A stretch of DNA of 15,062 nt from positions 1 to 15,062 of the forward strand of contig CAJOQI010000044.1 in the NCBI GenBank assembly GCA_905236895.1, written 5' to 3'. Both the position numbers and the translations under genes were made by a program. Source of the stretch: an uncultured Peptostreptococcaceae bacterium (GTDB lineage Bacteria; Bacillota; Clostridia; Peptostreptococcales; Anaerovoracaceae). Below the pieces are notes generated by a model. That model worked only from the letters and a program-made list of their open reading frames with translations. It was not told the DNA's origin and ran no database searches. Below are positions 6,334 through 14,765 of the stretch, piece by piece. The stretch's first letter is position 1, and each line of letters opens with the position of its first letter.

Positions 6334-7080
6334 TTAAGCTCTTTCGTGACCGTGGAGCTCTGCTCTGAACTTCTTAACTATGCTTTTTTCCGCTCTTGAA
6401 ACCGTCATTTGGGACACTCCCAATTCCTTGGCAATTTCGGACTGAGAGCGGTTTTTTAAGAATCTCTCGTTGAATATGAATTGGTGTTGGTCGTTTAGAC
6501 CGCCCACCACCTTGTCGATTATTTCGGAAATCTCTACTCTGTCATAGCCTTCTTCATCAAAGCCGGTATACTTCTCAAGGAAGGCGCTGTCTCCGTCCTC
6601 CCCCGCATCATCAAAGGTCTTATCCAGGGAGTAGGTGCCGTAGGCTCTTCCTCCTTCCATGGCTTCAAGGATTTGCTCCTGGGTGAAGCCGGTGATTTCG
6701 GCTATTTCCGGAACCGTTGGAGTTCTTTGGTTTTCGGAATAGAATTGATCCGATACCTCCTGAACCTTGGCGGCAATTTCTTTTAGGCGGCGGGGAACCT
6801 TTAGGCTCCACTGCTTGTCGCGGAAATATTTTTTTATTTCCCCTAGAATAGTCGGGGTGGCAAAGGAGCTGAATTCGAAACCCTTTGACGGGTCGAATCT
6901 TTCCACGGCAGAAACCAGGGCAAGGGCTCCAACCTGATAAAGGTCATCGTAGTCCACGCCTTTTCCCAGGTATTTACGAATTAAAATATCAACCATATAG
7001 AGATTCTTCTCCACTATGGCGTTTCTATTTTCTATCGTTGGGTTTTGTTTGTAGGCATCAAACAATTCCTGGTCTACCAT
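6334..7080 (-). CDS. SigB/SigF/SigG-family RNA polymerase sigma factor
   Basis: Alternative sigma-70 class subunit that directs RNA polymerase to a special promoter set. In 248 residues it shows region 2 (about 25-97: YDDLYQVGALALVSAVERFD, then SFATPTILGEIKKYFRDKQW), region 3 (about 98-165) and a region 4 helix-turn-helix with SQSEIAKELGVSQMTVSRAE near 215-234. The FATPTILGEIKKYFRD block marks the SigB/SigF/SigG group used for general stress or sporulation. The ribosome site is weak (AAGAG before ATG 7080). The gene lies 21 bases after its likely anti-sigma factor and 18 bases before proC. No anti-anti-sigma gene (SpoIIAA/RsbV type) is present here. Whether it serves stress or sporulation cannot be decided from this window. 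Confidence 0.93.
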   Translation of the reverse strand: MVDQELFDAYKQNPTIENRNAIVEKNLYMVDILIRKYLGKGVDYDDLYQVGALALVSAVERFDPSKGFEFSSFATPTILGEIKKYFRDKQWSLKVPRRLKEIAAKVQEVSDQFYSENQRTPTVPEIAEITGFTQEQILEAMEGGRAYGTYSLDKTFDDAGEDGDSAFLEKYTGFDEEGYDRVEISEIIDKVVGGLNDQHQFIFNERFLKNRSQSEIAKELGVSQMTVSRAEKSIVKKFRAELHGHERA

Positions 7081-7101
7081 TTCTTACTCTTTTCGCTTTA
7101 G

Positions 7102-7497
7102 TTATAGTCTTTTCATCATATTGATGAACTTATGTCCGGCACTGTCGTGACCGAATTCAACACAACTCATGAGGGAACGAATCATGATGATTCCAATATC
7201 ACCTTCTTGAGGACAGTTCTTGCAGGGACTGCTCTTTTCAAGGGTATGCTTGTCGCAGGCGTCTATTATCGTAACCTCAAAGCTTCCCCGGTCCACATTG
7301 AATTCCAGCTCGTATCTGTCGCTATATCCTTCCTGTCCGTGGCAGGATACGTTCTTGCATGCTTCAACGACGGCCAGCTTTATGTCCTCTGCTTCATCCA
7401 AATCAAAACCTGCCATGGCTGCAAGAGAGCCGGTGGTAAGTCTTATCATGGTCATATACTCGGGCTTTCCCGGAATAGTAATTTTTAGGTTGTCCAT
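7102..7497 (-). CDS. RsbW/SpoIIAB-like anti-sigma factor with atypical ATP lid
   Basis: Serine-kinase anti-sigma factors of the GHKL ATPase fold bind their sigma factor and release it through partner switching. The 131-residue product has the N box DIKLAVVEACKNV (Glu45, Asn49) and a G2-like GDIGIIMIRSLM (99-110), as in RsbW. The usual G1 motif D-x-G-x-G is lost: after Asp79 comes ACDKH, and the lid carries Cys81-x2-His84-x7-Cys92-x2-Cys95. Cys47, Cys52 and Cys112 are further thiols. ATG 7497 is chosen because GGAGG lies five bases upstream; a TTG at 7509 would place the ribosome site inside the gene. The sigma factor follows 21 bases later. Anti-sigma function is inferred from fold and neighbour; metal binding or redox sensing is a hypothesis. 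Confidence 0.85.
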   Translation of the reverse strand: MDNLKITIPGKPEYMTMIRLTTGSLAAMAGFDLDEAEDIKLAVVEACKNVSCHGQEGYSDRYELEFNVDRGSFEVTIIDACDKHTLEKSSPCKNCPQEGDIGIIMIRSLMSCVEFGHDSAGHKFINMMKRL

Positions 7498-7520
7498 AAC
7501 TTCCTCCAAAACCTAATACA

Positions 7521-7560
7521 TAGAAAAGCATTTCTATTATACTATATTTCCATTTTCTTT
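7521..7560 (-). promoter_or_regulatory. Promoter of the anti-sigma/sigma/proC operon
   Basis: A perfect TATAAT on the minus strand (7536-7541) has a weak -35 (TTTTCA, 18-base spacer) that runs into the gyrA terminator T-run. A small inverted repeat, TAGAAA-agca-TTTCTA (7521-7536), sits at the predicted start site and could be an operator. No SigB-type promoter (GTTTAA...GGGTAT) was seen, so autoregulation by the encoded sigma factor is not evident. Confidence 0.55.
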
Positions 7561-7598
7561 GAAAATAAAACAAGAGCCCCGAATTTAAGGAGCTCTTT
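7561..7598 (-). terminator. Intrinsic terminator of gyrB-gyrA
   Basis: On the minus strand AAGAGCTCC pairs with GGGGCTCTT (nine pairs, one G-T) around an eight-base loop (arms 7589-7597 and 7572-7580), followed by G and TTTTATTTTC. It lies about 30 bases past the end of gyrA. Confidence 0.88.
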
Positions 7599-7627
7599 GT
7601 TTCGGTTTTATTATGTTATATCACGGC

Positions 7628-8170
7628 TTATTCCTGGTCGCCTATTTCAAGCTGTTCGCCGTCGTCCACCTTTTTGCTTTTGGCAGACTTGGAGGACTTG
7701 ACGGATTTACCGCCTTTTCCTCCCTTGCCGGAGTCTTCATCATTAGAATTTCCGGAGTCAGAGCTTTCTTCATCATCTTCCCTGAGTGCCTTGGCCATTG
7801 CCACAATGGTGGTTCCTTCTTCCACCTTCATGATCTTGACCCCCTGGGTGGCACGTCCAAGGACGGATACTTCCTTGGCTCTGGTTCTGATGATGATTCC
7901 GTCGGAGTTAATCATGAATACCTCGTCGTCTTCATCAACTACCATGGCGCCGATAAGGGCTCCCGTCTTCTTGAACTTATTCTTGTCGTAGGTGAGCATT
8001 CCCTTGCCGCCTCTGGTCTGTTGCTTGTAATCCTCAACGGGAGTACGCTTTCCGTAACCGTTTTCAGTTACTACCAGGAGCTGCTGCTTGGGCTCAACCA
8101 ATTCCATGGCAACAACCTCGTCGTCCTTATCAAGCTTGATGGCTCTTACGCCGGCTGCAACTCTTCCCAT
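7628..8170 (-). CDS. gyrA: DNA gyrase subunit A, C-terminal remainder beyond an in-frame stop
   Basis: This is the rest of GyrA, in the same frame as the upstream part. Directly after the TAA at 8249-8251 the frame continues with IIVTKQGKCISFDEKDVRPM, a normal beta-pinwheel blade sequence, so homology already starts at 8248. The first ATG inside it is 8170, with no ribosome site in front, so separate translation is doubtful. The segment holds QQTRGGKG, which resembles the second GyrA box of some gyrases. It ends in a tail rich in Ser, Lys, Gly, Asp and Glu (about the last 50 residues). Read through, GyrA would be 858 residues, a normal length. Best explained as the severed end of one gene, either a real nonsense mutation or a base-call error. 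Confidence 0.75.
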   Translation of the reverse strand: MGRVAAGVRAIKLDKDDEVVAMELVEPKQQLLVVTENGYGKRTPVEDYKQQTRGGKGMLTYDKNKFKKTGALIGAMVVDEDDEVFMINSDGIIIRTRAKEVSVLGRATQGVKIMKVEEGTTIVAMAKALREDDEESSDSGNSNDEDSGKGGKGGKSVKSSKSAKSKKVDDGEQLEIGDQE

Positions 8171-8248
8171 GGGTCTTACATCCTTTTCATCAAAGCTGAT
8201 GCACTTACCCTGCTTGGTTACGATGATTACCGTATTGCTTCCGGTGCT

Positions 8249-8251
8249 TTA
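8249..8251 (-). other. In-frame TAA codon inside gyrA
   Basis: The codon lies between AAG (Lys651) and AGC in an otherwise uninterrupted GyrA frame. One base change from a sense codon such as TTA, AAA, CAA or GAA would produce it. No length change is involved, since the frame is the same on both sides. TAA ends several other genes here (proC, the anti-sigma gene, dnaN), so it is not reassigned. Confidence 0.9.
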
Positions 8252-10204
8252 CTTGATGCCGATAAGTTCGTCGCCCTCCTGAAGGTTGATGGCGATAAGG
8301 CCTGTGGATCTCTTGGTATCAAAATTATCAAGAGATGTCTTCTTAATCTGGCCCTGCTTGGTTACGGCAATTAGGTATTTCTCCGAAGAGAAGTCCTTAA
8401 CGGGGATAACCGCCGTAATTCTTTCTCTCTGAAGGAGATTCAGGAAATTGATTGCCGGTGTTCCCTTGGCTGTTCTACTTGCCTCGGGTATTTCGTAGGC
8501 CTTAATCTTATGGGCCTTACCCGTATTGGTGAAGAACATTAGATGGTCGTGGGTGGAAGTCATAATCAGGTCACGAACAAAGTCGTTTTCCCTGGTTGTG
8601 ATTCCCGTGATTCCGCGGCCGCCTCTCTTCTGAGCCTTATAGGTATCTGCCGGAACTCTCTTTACATAGCCCAGGTGGGTCAATGTAATTGCTACGTTCT
8701 CTTCCTCAACCAGATCCTTTTCGTCAAGCTCGCCCTCGTCCTTTACAATCTTGGTACGACGCTTGTCTCCGTATTTCTTTTTGATTTCAAGAAGCTCGTC
8801 TTTGATAACTCCCATGAGAAGCTTCTCATCGTTAAGAAGAGAATTGTAGTAAGCGATTCGCTCCATCAATTCCTTGTATTCCGCCTCGATCTTTTCTCTT
8901 TCAAGGCCCTGGAGTCTTGCCAGTCTCATGTCCAGAATGGCCTGGGCCTGGATTTCGGAAAGCCCGAAACGAGCCATTAATTTTTCCTTGGCGTCGTTAT
9001 AGGATTCTCTGATGGTCTTGATTACTTCGTCGATATTGTCCAGAGCAATGCGGAGACCTTCCAGGATATGAGCTCTTGCCTCGGCCTTGCTCAGGTCGAA
9101 CTGGGTACGCCTTGTAACTACTTCTTTTTGGAACTTCAGGTATTCAACCAGGAAGTCTCTCAAGGTAAGAAGCTTAGGCTGTCCGTCAACCAGGGCAAGC
9201 ATGATCATGCTTACGCTGTCCTGAAGCTGGGTGTGTTTGAAGAATCTATTGAGAGTGATCTGAGGATTTGCATCTCTCTTAAGCTCAACAACTATTCTTA
9301 TTCCCTCGCGGCTGGACTCATCTCTGATTGCCGCAACACCGTCAACCTTTTTGGAGCTTACCAGCTCGGCCATCTTTTCGATAAGCCTTGCTTTGTTCAC
9401 CATATAGGGAATCTCGGTGATGACAATCTGCATCTTGCCGCCCTTAACCTCTTCGATTTCCGTGACGGCTCTTACCTGGATTTTGCCCTGACCTGTTTCG
9501 TAGGCTTCTTTCATTCCCGCCTTGCCAAGGATCTGAGCTCCCGTTGGGAAGTCGGGTCCCTTTACGATCTTAAGCAGGTCCGCAACGGTGCTGTCCGGCT
9601 CGTCGATCATCTGAACGGTAGCGTCGATTATTTCGCTTAGATTGTGAGGCGGAATAGAGGTTGCCATACCAACGGCAATACCGTTACTTCCGTTTACCAA
9701 AAGGTTTGGATAGCGGCTGGGCAGAACCTCCGGTTCCTTTTCCTCTCCATCAAAATTATCTCTGAAGTTTACCGTGTCCTTATCTATGTCTCTGAGCATT
9801 TCCAGAGCAAAGTGGGACATTCTGGCTTCCGTATATCTCTGGGCAGCGGCCCCGTCTCCGTCGATTGAACCGAAGTTTCCGTGGCCGTCAACCAGCATAT
9901 ATCTCATGGAGAAGTCCTGAGCCATTCTTACCATGGCATCATAGATGGAGCCGTCTCCATGGGGGTGGTATTTACCCATTACTTCACCCACGATACGGGC
10001 GGATTTTTTATGGGGTTTGTCGGGAGTAACTCCGAGATTACCCATACCGTAGAGAATACGGCGGTGTACCGGCTTAAGCCCGTCTCTTACATCAGGGAGA
10101 GCACGTCCTACTATTACGCTCATGGCGTAGTCACGGTAGGACTTCATCATTTCGTCTGATATTTCGTGAAGCTCTAATTTCTTATCTTCAATCAAATCTG
10201 CCAT
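8249..10204 (-). CDS. gyrA: DNA gyrase subunit A, N-terminal 651 residues
   Basis: GyrA cuts and rejoins DNA while gyrase adds negative supercoils. Present are the winged-helix breakage domain with AAAQRYTEARMS (catalytic Tyr124), the tower and coiled coil, and the first part of the C-terminal wrapping domain with the GyrA box QKRGGRG (525-531), which marks gyrase rather than topoisomerase IV. The quinolone-pocket stretch is HPHGDGSIYD: Gly85 stands where E. coli has Ser83, and Asp89 matches Asp87. ATG 10204 follows GGGAGG, 17 bases after gyrB. The frame stops at TAA 8249, although GyrA sequence continues in frame to 7628. As written, about half of the wrapping domain would be missing. gyrA is essential, so readthrough, a tolerated truncation or a sequence error must apply. 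Confidence 0.93.
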   Translation of the reverse strand: MADLIEDKKLELHEISDEMMKSYRDYAMSVIVGRALPDVRDGLKPVHRRILYGMGNLGVTPDKPHKKSARIVGEVMGKYHPHGDGSIYDAMVRMAQDFSMRYMLVDGHGNFGSIDGDGAAAQRYTEARMSHFALEMLRDIDKDTVNFRDNFDGEEKEPEVLPSRYPNLLVNGSNGIAVGMATSIPPHNLSEIIDATVQMIDEPDSTVADLLKIVKGPDFPTGAQILGKAGMKEAYETGQGKIQVRAVTEIEEVKGGKMQIVITEIPYMVNKARLIEKMAELVSSKKVDGVAAIRDESSREGIRIVVELKRDANPQITLNRFFKHTQLQDSVSMIMLALVDGQPKLLTLRDFLVEYLKFQKEVVTRRTQFDLSKAEARAHILEGLRIALDNIDEVIKTIRESYNDAKEKLMARFGLSEIQAQAILDMRLARLQGLEREKIEAEYKELMERIAYYNSLLNDEKLLMGVIKDELLEIKKKYGDKRRTKIVKDEGELDEKDLVEEENVAITLTHLGYVKRVPADTYKAQKRGGRGITGITTRENDFVRDLIMTSTHDHLMFFTNTGKAHKIKAYEIPEASRTAKGTPAINFLNLLQRERITAVIPVKDFSSEKYLIAVTKQGQIKKTSLDNFDTKRSTGLIAINLQEGDELIGIK

Positions 10205-10221
10205 CTATTCTCCCTCCCTTC

Positions 10222-12269
<2,048 letters not shown>

Positions 12270-12305
12270 GAAAAATAAAAGGAAGGGGAAATAATTAAAT
12301 AAATC

Positions 12306-12334
12306 ATAAAAAAACCCGCCTAAGCGGTGTTTTT
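12306..12334 (-). terminator. Intrinsic terminator of recF
   Basis: On the minus strand CCGC-TTAG-GCGG forms the core stem; with one bulged A it extends through C-G and several A-T pairs, followed by G and seven T. It lies about 45 bases past the recF stop and separates recF from gyrB. Confidence 0.85.
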
Positions 12335-12376
12335 AATTCTCTCAATGCTATTTTTTTAAGGGATATACCTATTTCT

Positions 12377-13486
12377 TTATTTCTTTTCTATTTTTCCCTT
12401 TTTCACATGGTAAACGGAGGCCTCTAAAAACCTATCCAAAATAGACTTATCCATCTCCGTTGTGGTGATAAATATCTGGTTGTTTTTTATGGTGTCAATA
12501 AGATATTCCTGGCGGCTTAAATCAAGTTCGCTCATTACATCATCAAGAAGGAGAATGGCATCCTCTCCTGTTTCCTCTTTTATCAAATTGATTTCGGCCA
12601 GTTTGATTGAAAGGGCGCAGGTTCTCTGTTGACCCTGGGATCCGAAATTTCTCATATTAACATCATTCACATAGAAGATTATATCGTCTCTATGGGGGCC
12701 TACATTGGTGGTTCTCAGTTTAAGATCCGTGGCATGGGATTTTTTTATCTGCTCGTAGAGAAATTCTTCCTGCTCATCAAAAATATCAAAAACCCTCACG
12801 TTGGGATCGTATTCTATCAAGAGACTTTCCGCACCGTCTGTTATACCGCTATGTATTTCTGCGCTATACTTTGATATGTCTTTGATGAAGGCATCTCTTA
12901 AGGATATTATTATTGCGCCGTATTTTGCCAGTTGACTGTCCCAAATATCAAGAATTTCCGGATCTATCTTTTTTTCTTTAAGATAGGCATTTCTCTGTGT
13001 CAGAGTTTTTTTATAGTCGTTAAATGCGCTTAAATACTGAGGGGATATTTGACAAAGTTCCCGGTCAATAAACTTCCTTCTCTTCTCCGGATCCTCTTTA
13101 ACCAGCTTAAGATCCTCCGGTGAAAATACAACAAAGTATATATTGTTTAGAAGCTGGGAGGATTGTTTTAGGTTTTTACCGTCTTTTTTTATGAATTTTT
13201 CCGCAGCGGTCTTTCCTTTTGTTTTTAGGAGAATTTCAACGGAAGTATCCAAATAGCTTTTATGTACATATACCTTAACCTTAGCTTCTTCCTTTTTAAA
13301 CTGAATCATCTCATGGTCGTGATTGGTACGAAAAGAGCGACCTATCTGGGATAGATAGATTGCCTCCAATAGATTAGTCTTTCCTTGGGCGTTTTTTCCT
13401 AAGATAAGATTTACATTCTTATTAAAGGATATATTAAGCTCTTCGTAGTTTCTGAAGTTTTTAAGTTCAAGTTTGTATATATACAT
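12377..13486 (-). CDS. recF: DNA replication and repair protein RecF
   Basis: RecF is an SMC-like ATPase that helps load RecA at single-strand gaps with RecO and RecR. The 369-residue protein has Walker A GKNAQGKT (30-37), the ABC signature GSQGQQRTCALSIKLAEI (282-299) and Walker B ILLLDDVMSELD (311-322), and begins with the usual LELKNFRNYEELNISF. Normal length. ATG 13486 lies six bases after the dnaN stop, with a weak AAGAAAG site overlapping the end of dnaN, so translation is probably coupled. The small S4-domain RNA-binding gene (yaaA) that often lies between dnaN and recF in Bacillota is absent. A terminator follows. Base composition is clearly more AT-rich than in gyrB. Confidence 0.97.
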   Translation of the reverse strand: MYIYKLELKNFRNYEELNISFNKNVNLILGKNAQGKTNLLEAIYLSQIGRSFRTNHDHEMIQFKKEEAKVKVYVHKSYLDTSVEILLKTKGKTAAEKFIKKDGKNLKQSSQLLNNIYFVVFSPEDLKLVKEDPEKRRKFIDRELCQISPQYLSAFNDYKKTLTQRNAYLKEKKIDPEILDIWDSQLAKYGAIIISLRDAFIKDISKYSAEIHSGITDGAESLLIEYDPNVRVFDIFDEQEEFLYEQIKKSHATDLKLRTTNVGPHRDDIIFYVNDVNMRNFGSQGQQRTCALSIKLAEINLIKEETGEDAILLLDDVMSELDLSRQEYLIDTIKNNQIFITTTEMDKSILDRFLEASVYHVKKGKIEKK

Positions 13487-13492
13487 TCTTTC

Positions 13493-14608
13493 TTAGTTAT
13501 AAATCTTTACGGGGAGAATAATATAAGCATATCTATCTCCATCAACAGGTCTTACCAAACAAGGTGTTCTGCCGGTGTTGAATTCCATCATTATCTGTTC
13601 GTCATCAATAACTCTTAACATATCCATAACATATTTGGAGTTAAAACCTATTTCCAAATCTTCTCCGTCCTTGGTAATCATTATTTCTTCTTTTACATTA
13701 CCTTCTTCGGATCTGGAAGTAATAATCATATTATTATCTTCAAGGGATATTTTTATGAGATTATTCTTTCCTTCTTTAGAGAAGATAGAAGCTCTTTCTA
13801 CGCTTTCAATAAGGTCATGTTTATTAACCTTAACCTTTATAGCTGTTTCCTTCGGAATAATATCTTGATATTTAATAAAGTCTCCGGCTATCAATCTCAT
13901 AATAACCTTTGTTTTATCAATAAGAAGGATGGCACTTTTACTATCCACCATGAACTTCATATCTTCATCTTCGCTTCTTCCGTCTTTTTCACCTATAATC
14001 TTAACTATATCATTCATTATTCTTGAAGATATGATTATATTTCTATTTTCGGCATTTACTGAATTTTCCTTTGCTATTGCCATTCTATATCCATCGATAG
14101 CAACCATCTTAAGACTGTCCTTTTTAAGTTCAATAAGTACGCCGGTAATAACACCCTTTGTTTGATCTATACTGGAAGCAAAGGATGTTTTTCTAACCAT
14201 ATTGGTGAACATCTTTTTATTAAAAGATAGAGTTATTTTATCTTCGTCGGTGTTTTTAATATTTACAAATTCATCAGCCTTCATACCTGTGAGGTTATAG
14301 AAGGATTTTAAACTCTTTATGTAAAGAACATCATCATCAACCTCTACGGTAAGATCTTCTCCCGGTAATTTTCTGATAATATCACTAAAAAGTTTAGCAG
14401 GCGCAATAATAGATCCTTCTTCACCGTTTACTATTTTAATTCTATCTTCTATGGTTATATCCATATCGGATGCGGTAAGAATAAGCTCATCACCTTCTAT
14501 CTTTAGAAGAATACCTTTTAAGGATGGAATTGTAGTTCTTGAGCTAACGGCTTTTGAAACTATATTTAATGATTTCGTCAGCTCCTGTCTGTTGCAAATA
14601 AACTTCAT
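13493..14608 (-). CDS. dnaN: DNA polymerase III beta subunit (sliding clamp)
   Basis: The clamp forms a ring around DNA and holds the replicative polymerase. The 371-residue product begins MKFICNRQELTKSLNIVSKA and contains SRTTIPSLKGILL, the VAIDGYRMAIAK block and an ending RYAYIILPVKIYN; the C-terminal segment lines the peptide-binding pocket. Three clamp domains of about 120 residues each fit the length. ATG 14608 follows a good GGAGG site. It is the second gene after dnaA, with about 157 AT-rich bases between them that carry a DnaA box. It is rich in AGA and ATA codons and low in GC: the line 13861-13920 has 16 G+C of 60. Confidence 0.97.
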   Translation of the reverse strand: MKFICNRQELTKSLNIVSKAVSSRTTIPSLKGILLKIEGDELILTASDMDITIEDRIKIVNGEEGSIIAPAKLFSDIIRKLPGEDLTVEVDDDVLYIKSLKSFYNLTGMKADEFVNIKNTDEDKITLSFNKKMFTNMVRKTSFASSIDQTKGVITGVLIELKKDSLKMVAIDGYRMAIAKENSVNAENRNIIISSRIMNDIVKIIGEKDGRSEDEDMKFMVDSKSAILLIDKTKVIMRLIAGDFIKYQDIIPKETAIKVKVNKHDLIESVERASIFSKEGKNNLIKISLEDNNMIITSRSEEGNVKEEIMITKDGEDLEIGFNSKYVMDMLRVIDDEQIMMEFNTGRTPCLVRPVDGDRYAYIILPVKIYN

Positions 14609-14625
14609 AAAAACCTCCGTGATAA

Positions 14626-14679
14626 CTCTATTTATTTTATATATTTATATATATTAATTATAATAAGGGCTGTGGATAA
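14626..14679 (-). promoter_or_regulatory. Candidate origin-unwinding element in the dnaA-dnaN gap
   Basis: On the minus strand a perfect DnaA box TTATCCACA (14679 to 14671) is followed by the GC cluster GCCC (14670 to 14667), then TTATTA and about 35 bases that are almost all A and T (14666 to 14626). Box, GC cluster, then T-T-A triplets is the order of the basal unwinding element (DnaA-trio) described for Bacillus subtilis. Only one clear box is visible; others may lie upstream of dnaA outside the window. Confidence 0.55.
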
Positions 14680-14681
14680 TT

Positions 14682-14711
14682 ATGATAAATCTTATAACCC
14701 TTAAAAATCAA
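14682..14711 (-). promoter_or_regulatory. Candidate dnaN promoter
   Basis: TTGATT (14706-14711), 18 bases, TATCAT (14682-14687) on the minus strand. The predicted start falls in the DnaA box at 14671-14679, so DnaA could repress it. The sequence is AT-rich and chance matches are likely. Confidence 0.35.
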
Positions 14712-14719
14712 CGGTTCCG

Positions 14720-14754
14720 GATTATTATAAATTATACTAACTCTTATAATAATC
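14720..14754. repeat. 11-base inverted repeat after dnaA
   Basis: GATTATTATAA (14720-14730) and TTATAATAATC (14744-14754) are perfect inverted copies with a 13-base spacer, 12 bases past the dnaA stop. No T-run follows on either strand, so it is not a standard terminator. Confidence 0.6.
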
Positions 14755-14765
14755 ACTTAATGAAT

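Noticed and set aside
8249..8251. TAA in gyrA as a recoded sense codon
   Set aside because: TAA ends several other genes in the window, and known stop-codon insertions of rare amino acids use TGA or TAG.
7613..8374. 253-codon open frame on the plus strand across the gyrA stop
   Set aside because: It is antisense to clear GyrA sequence, and its composition is a reflection of gyrA codons.
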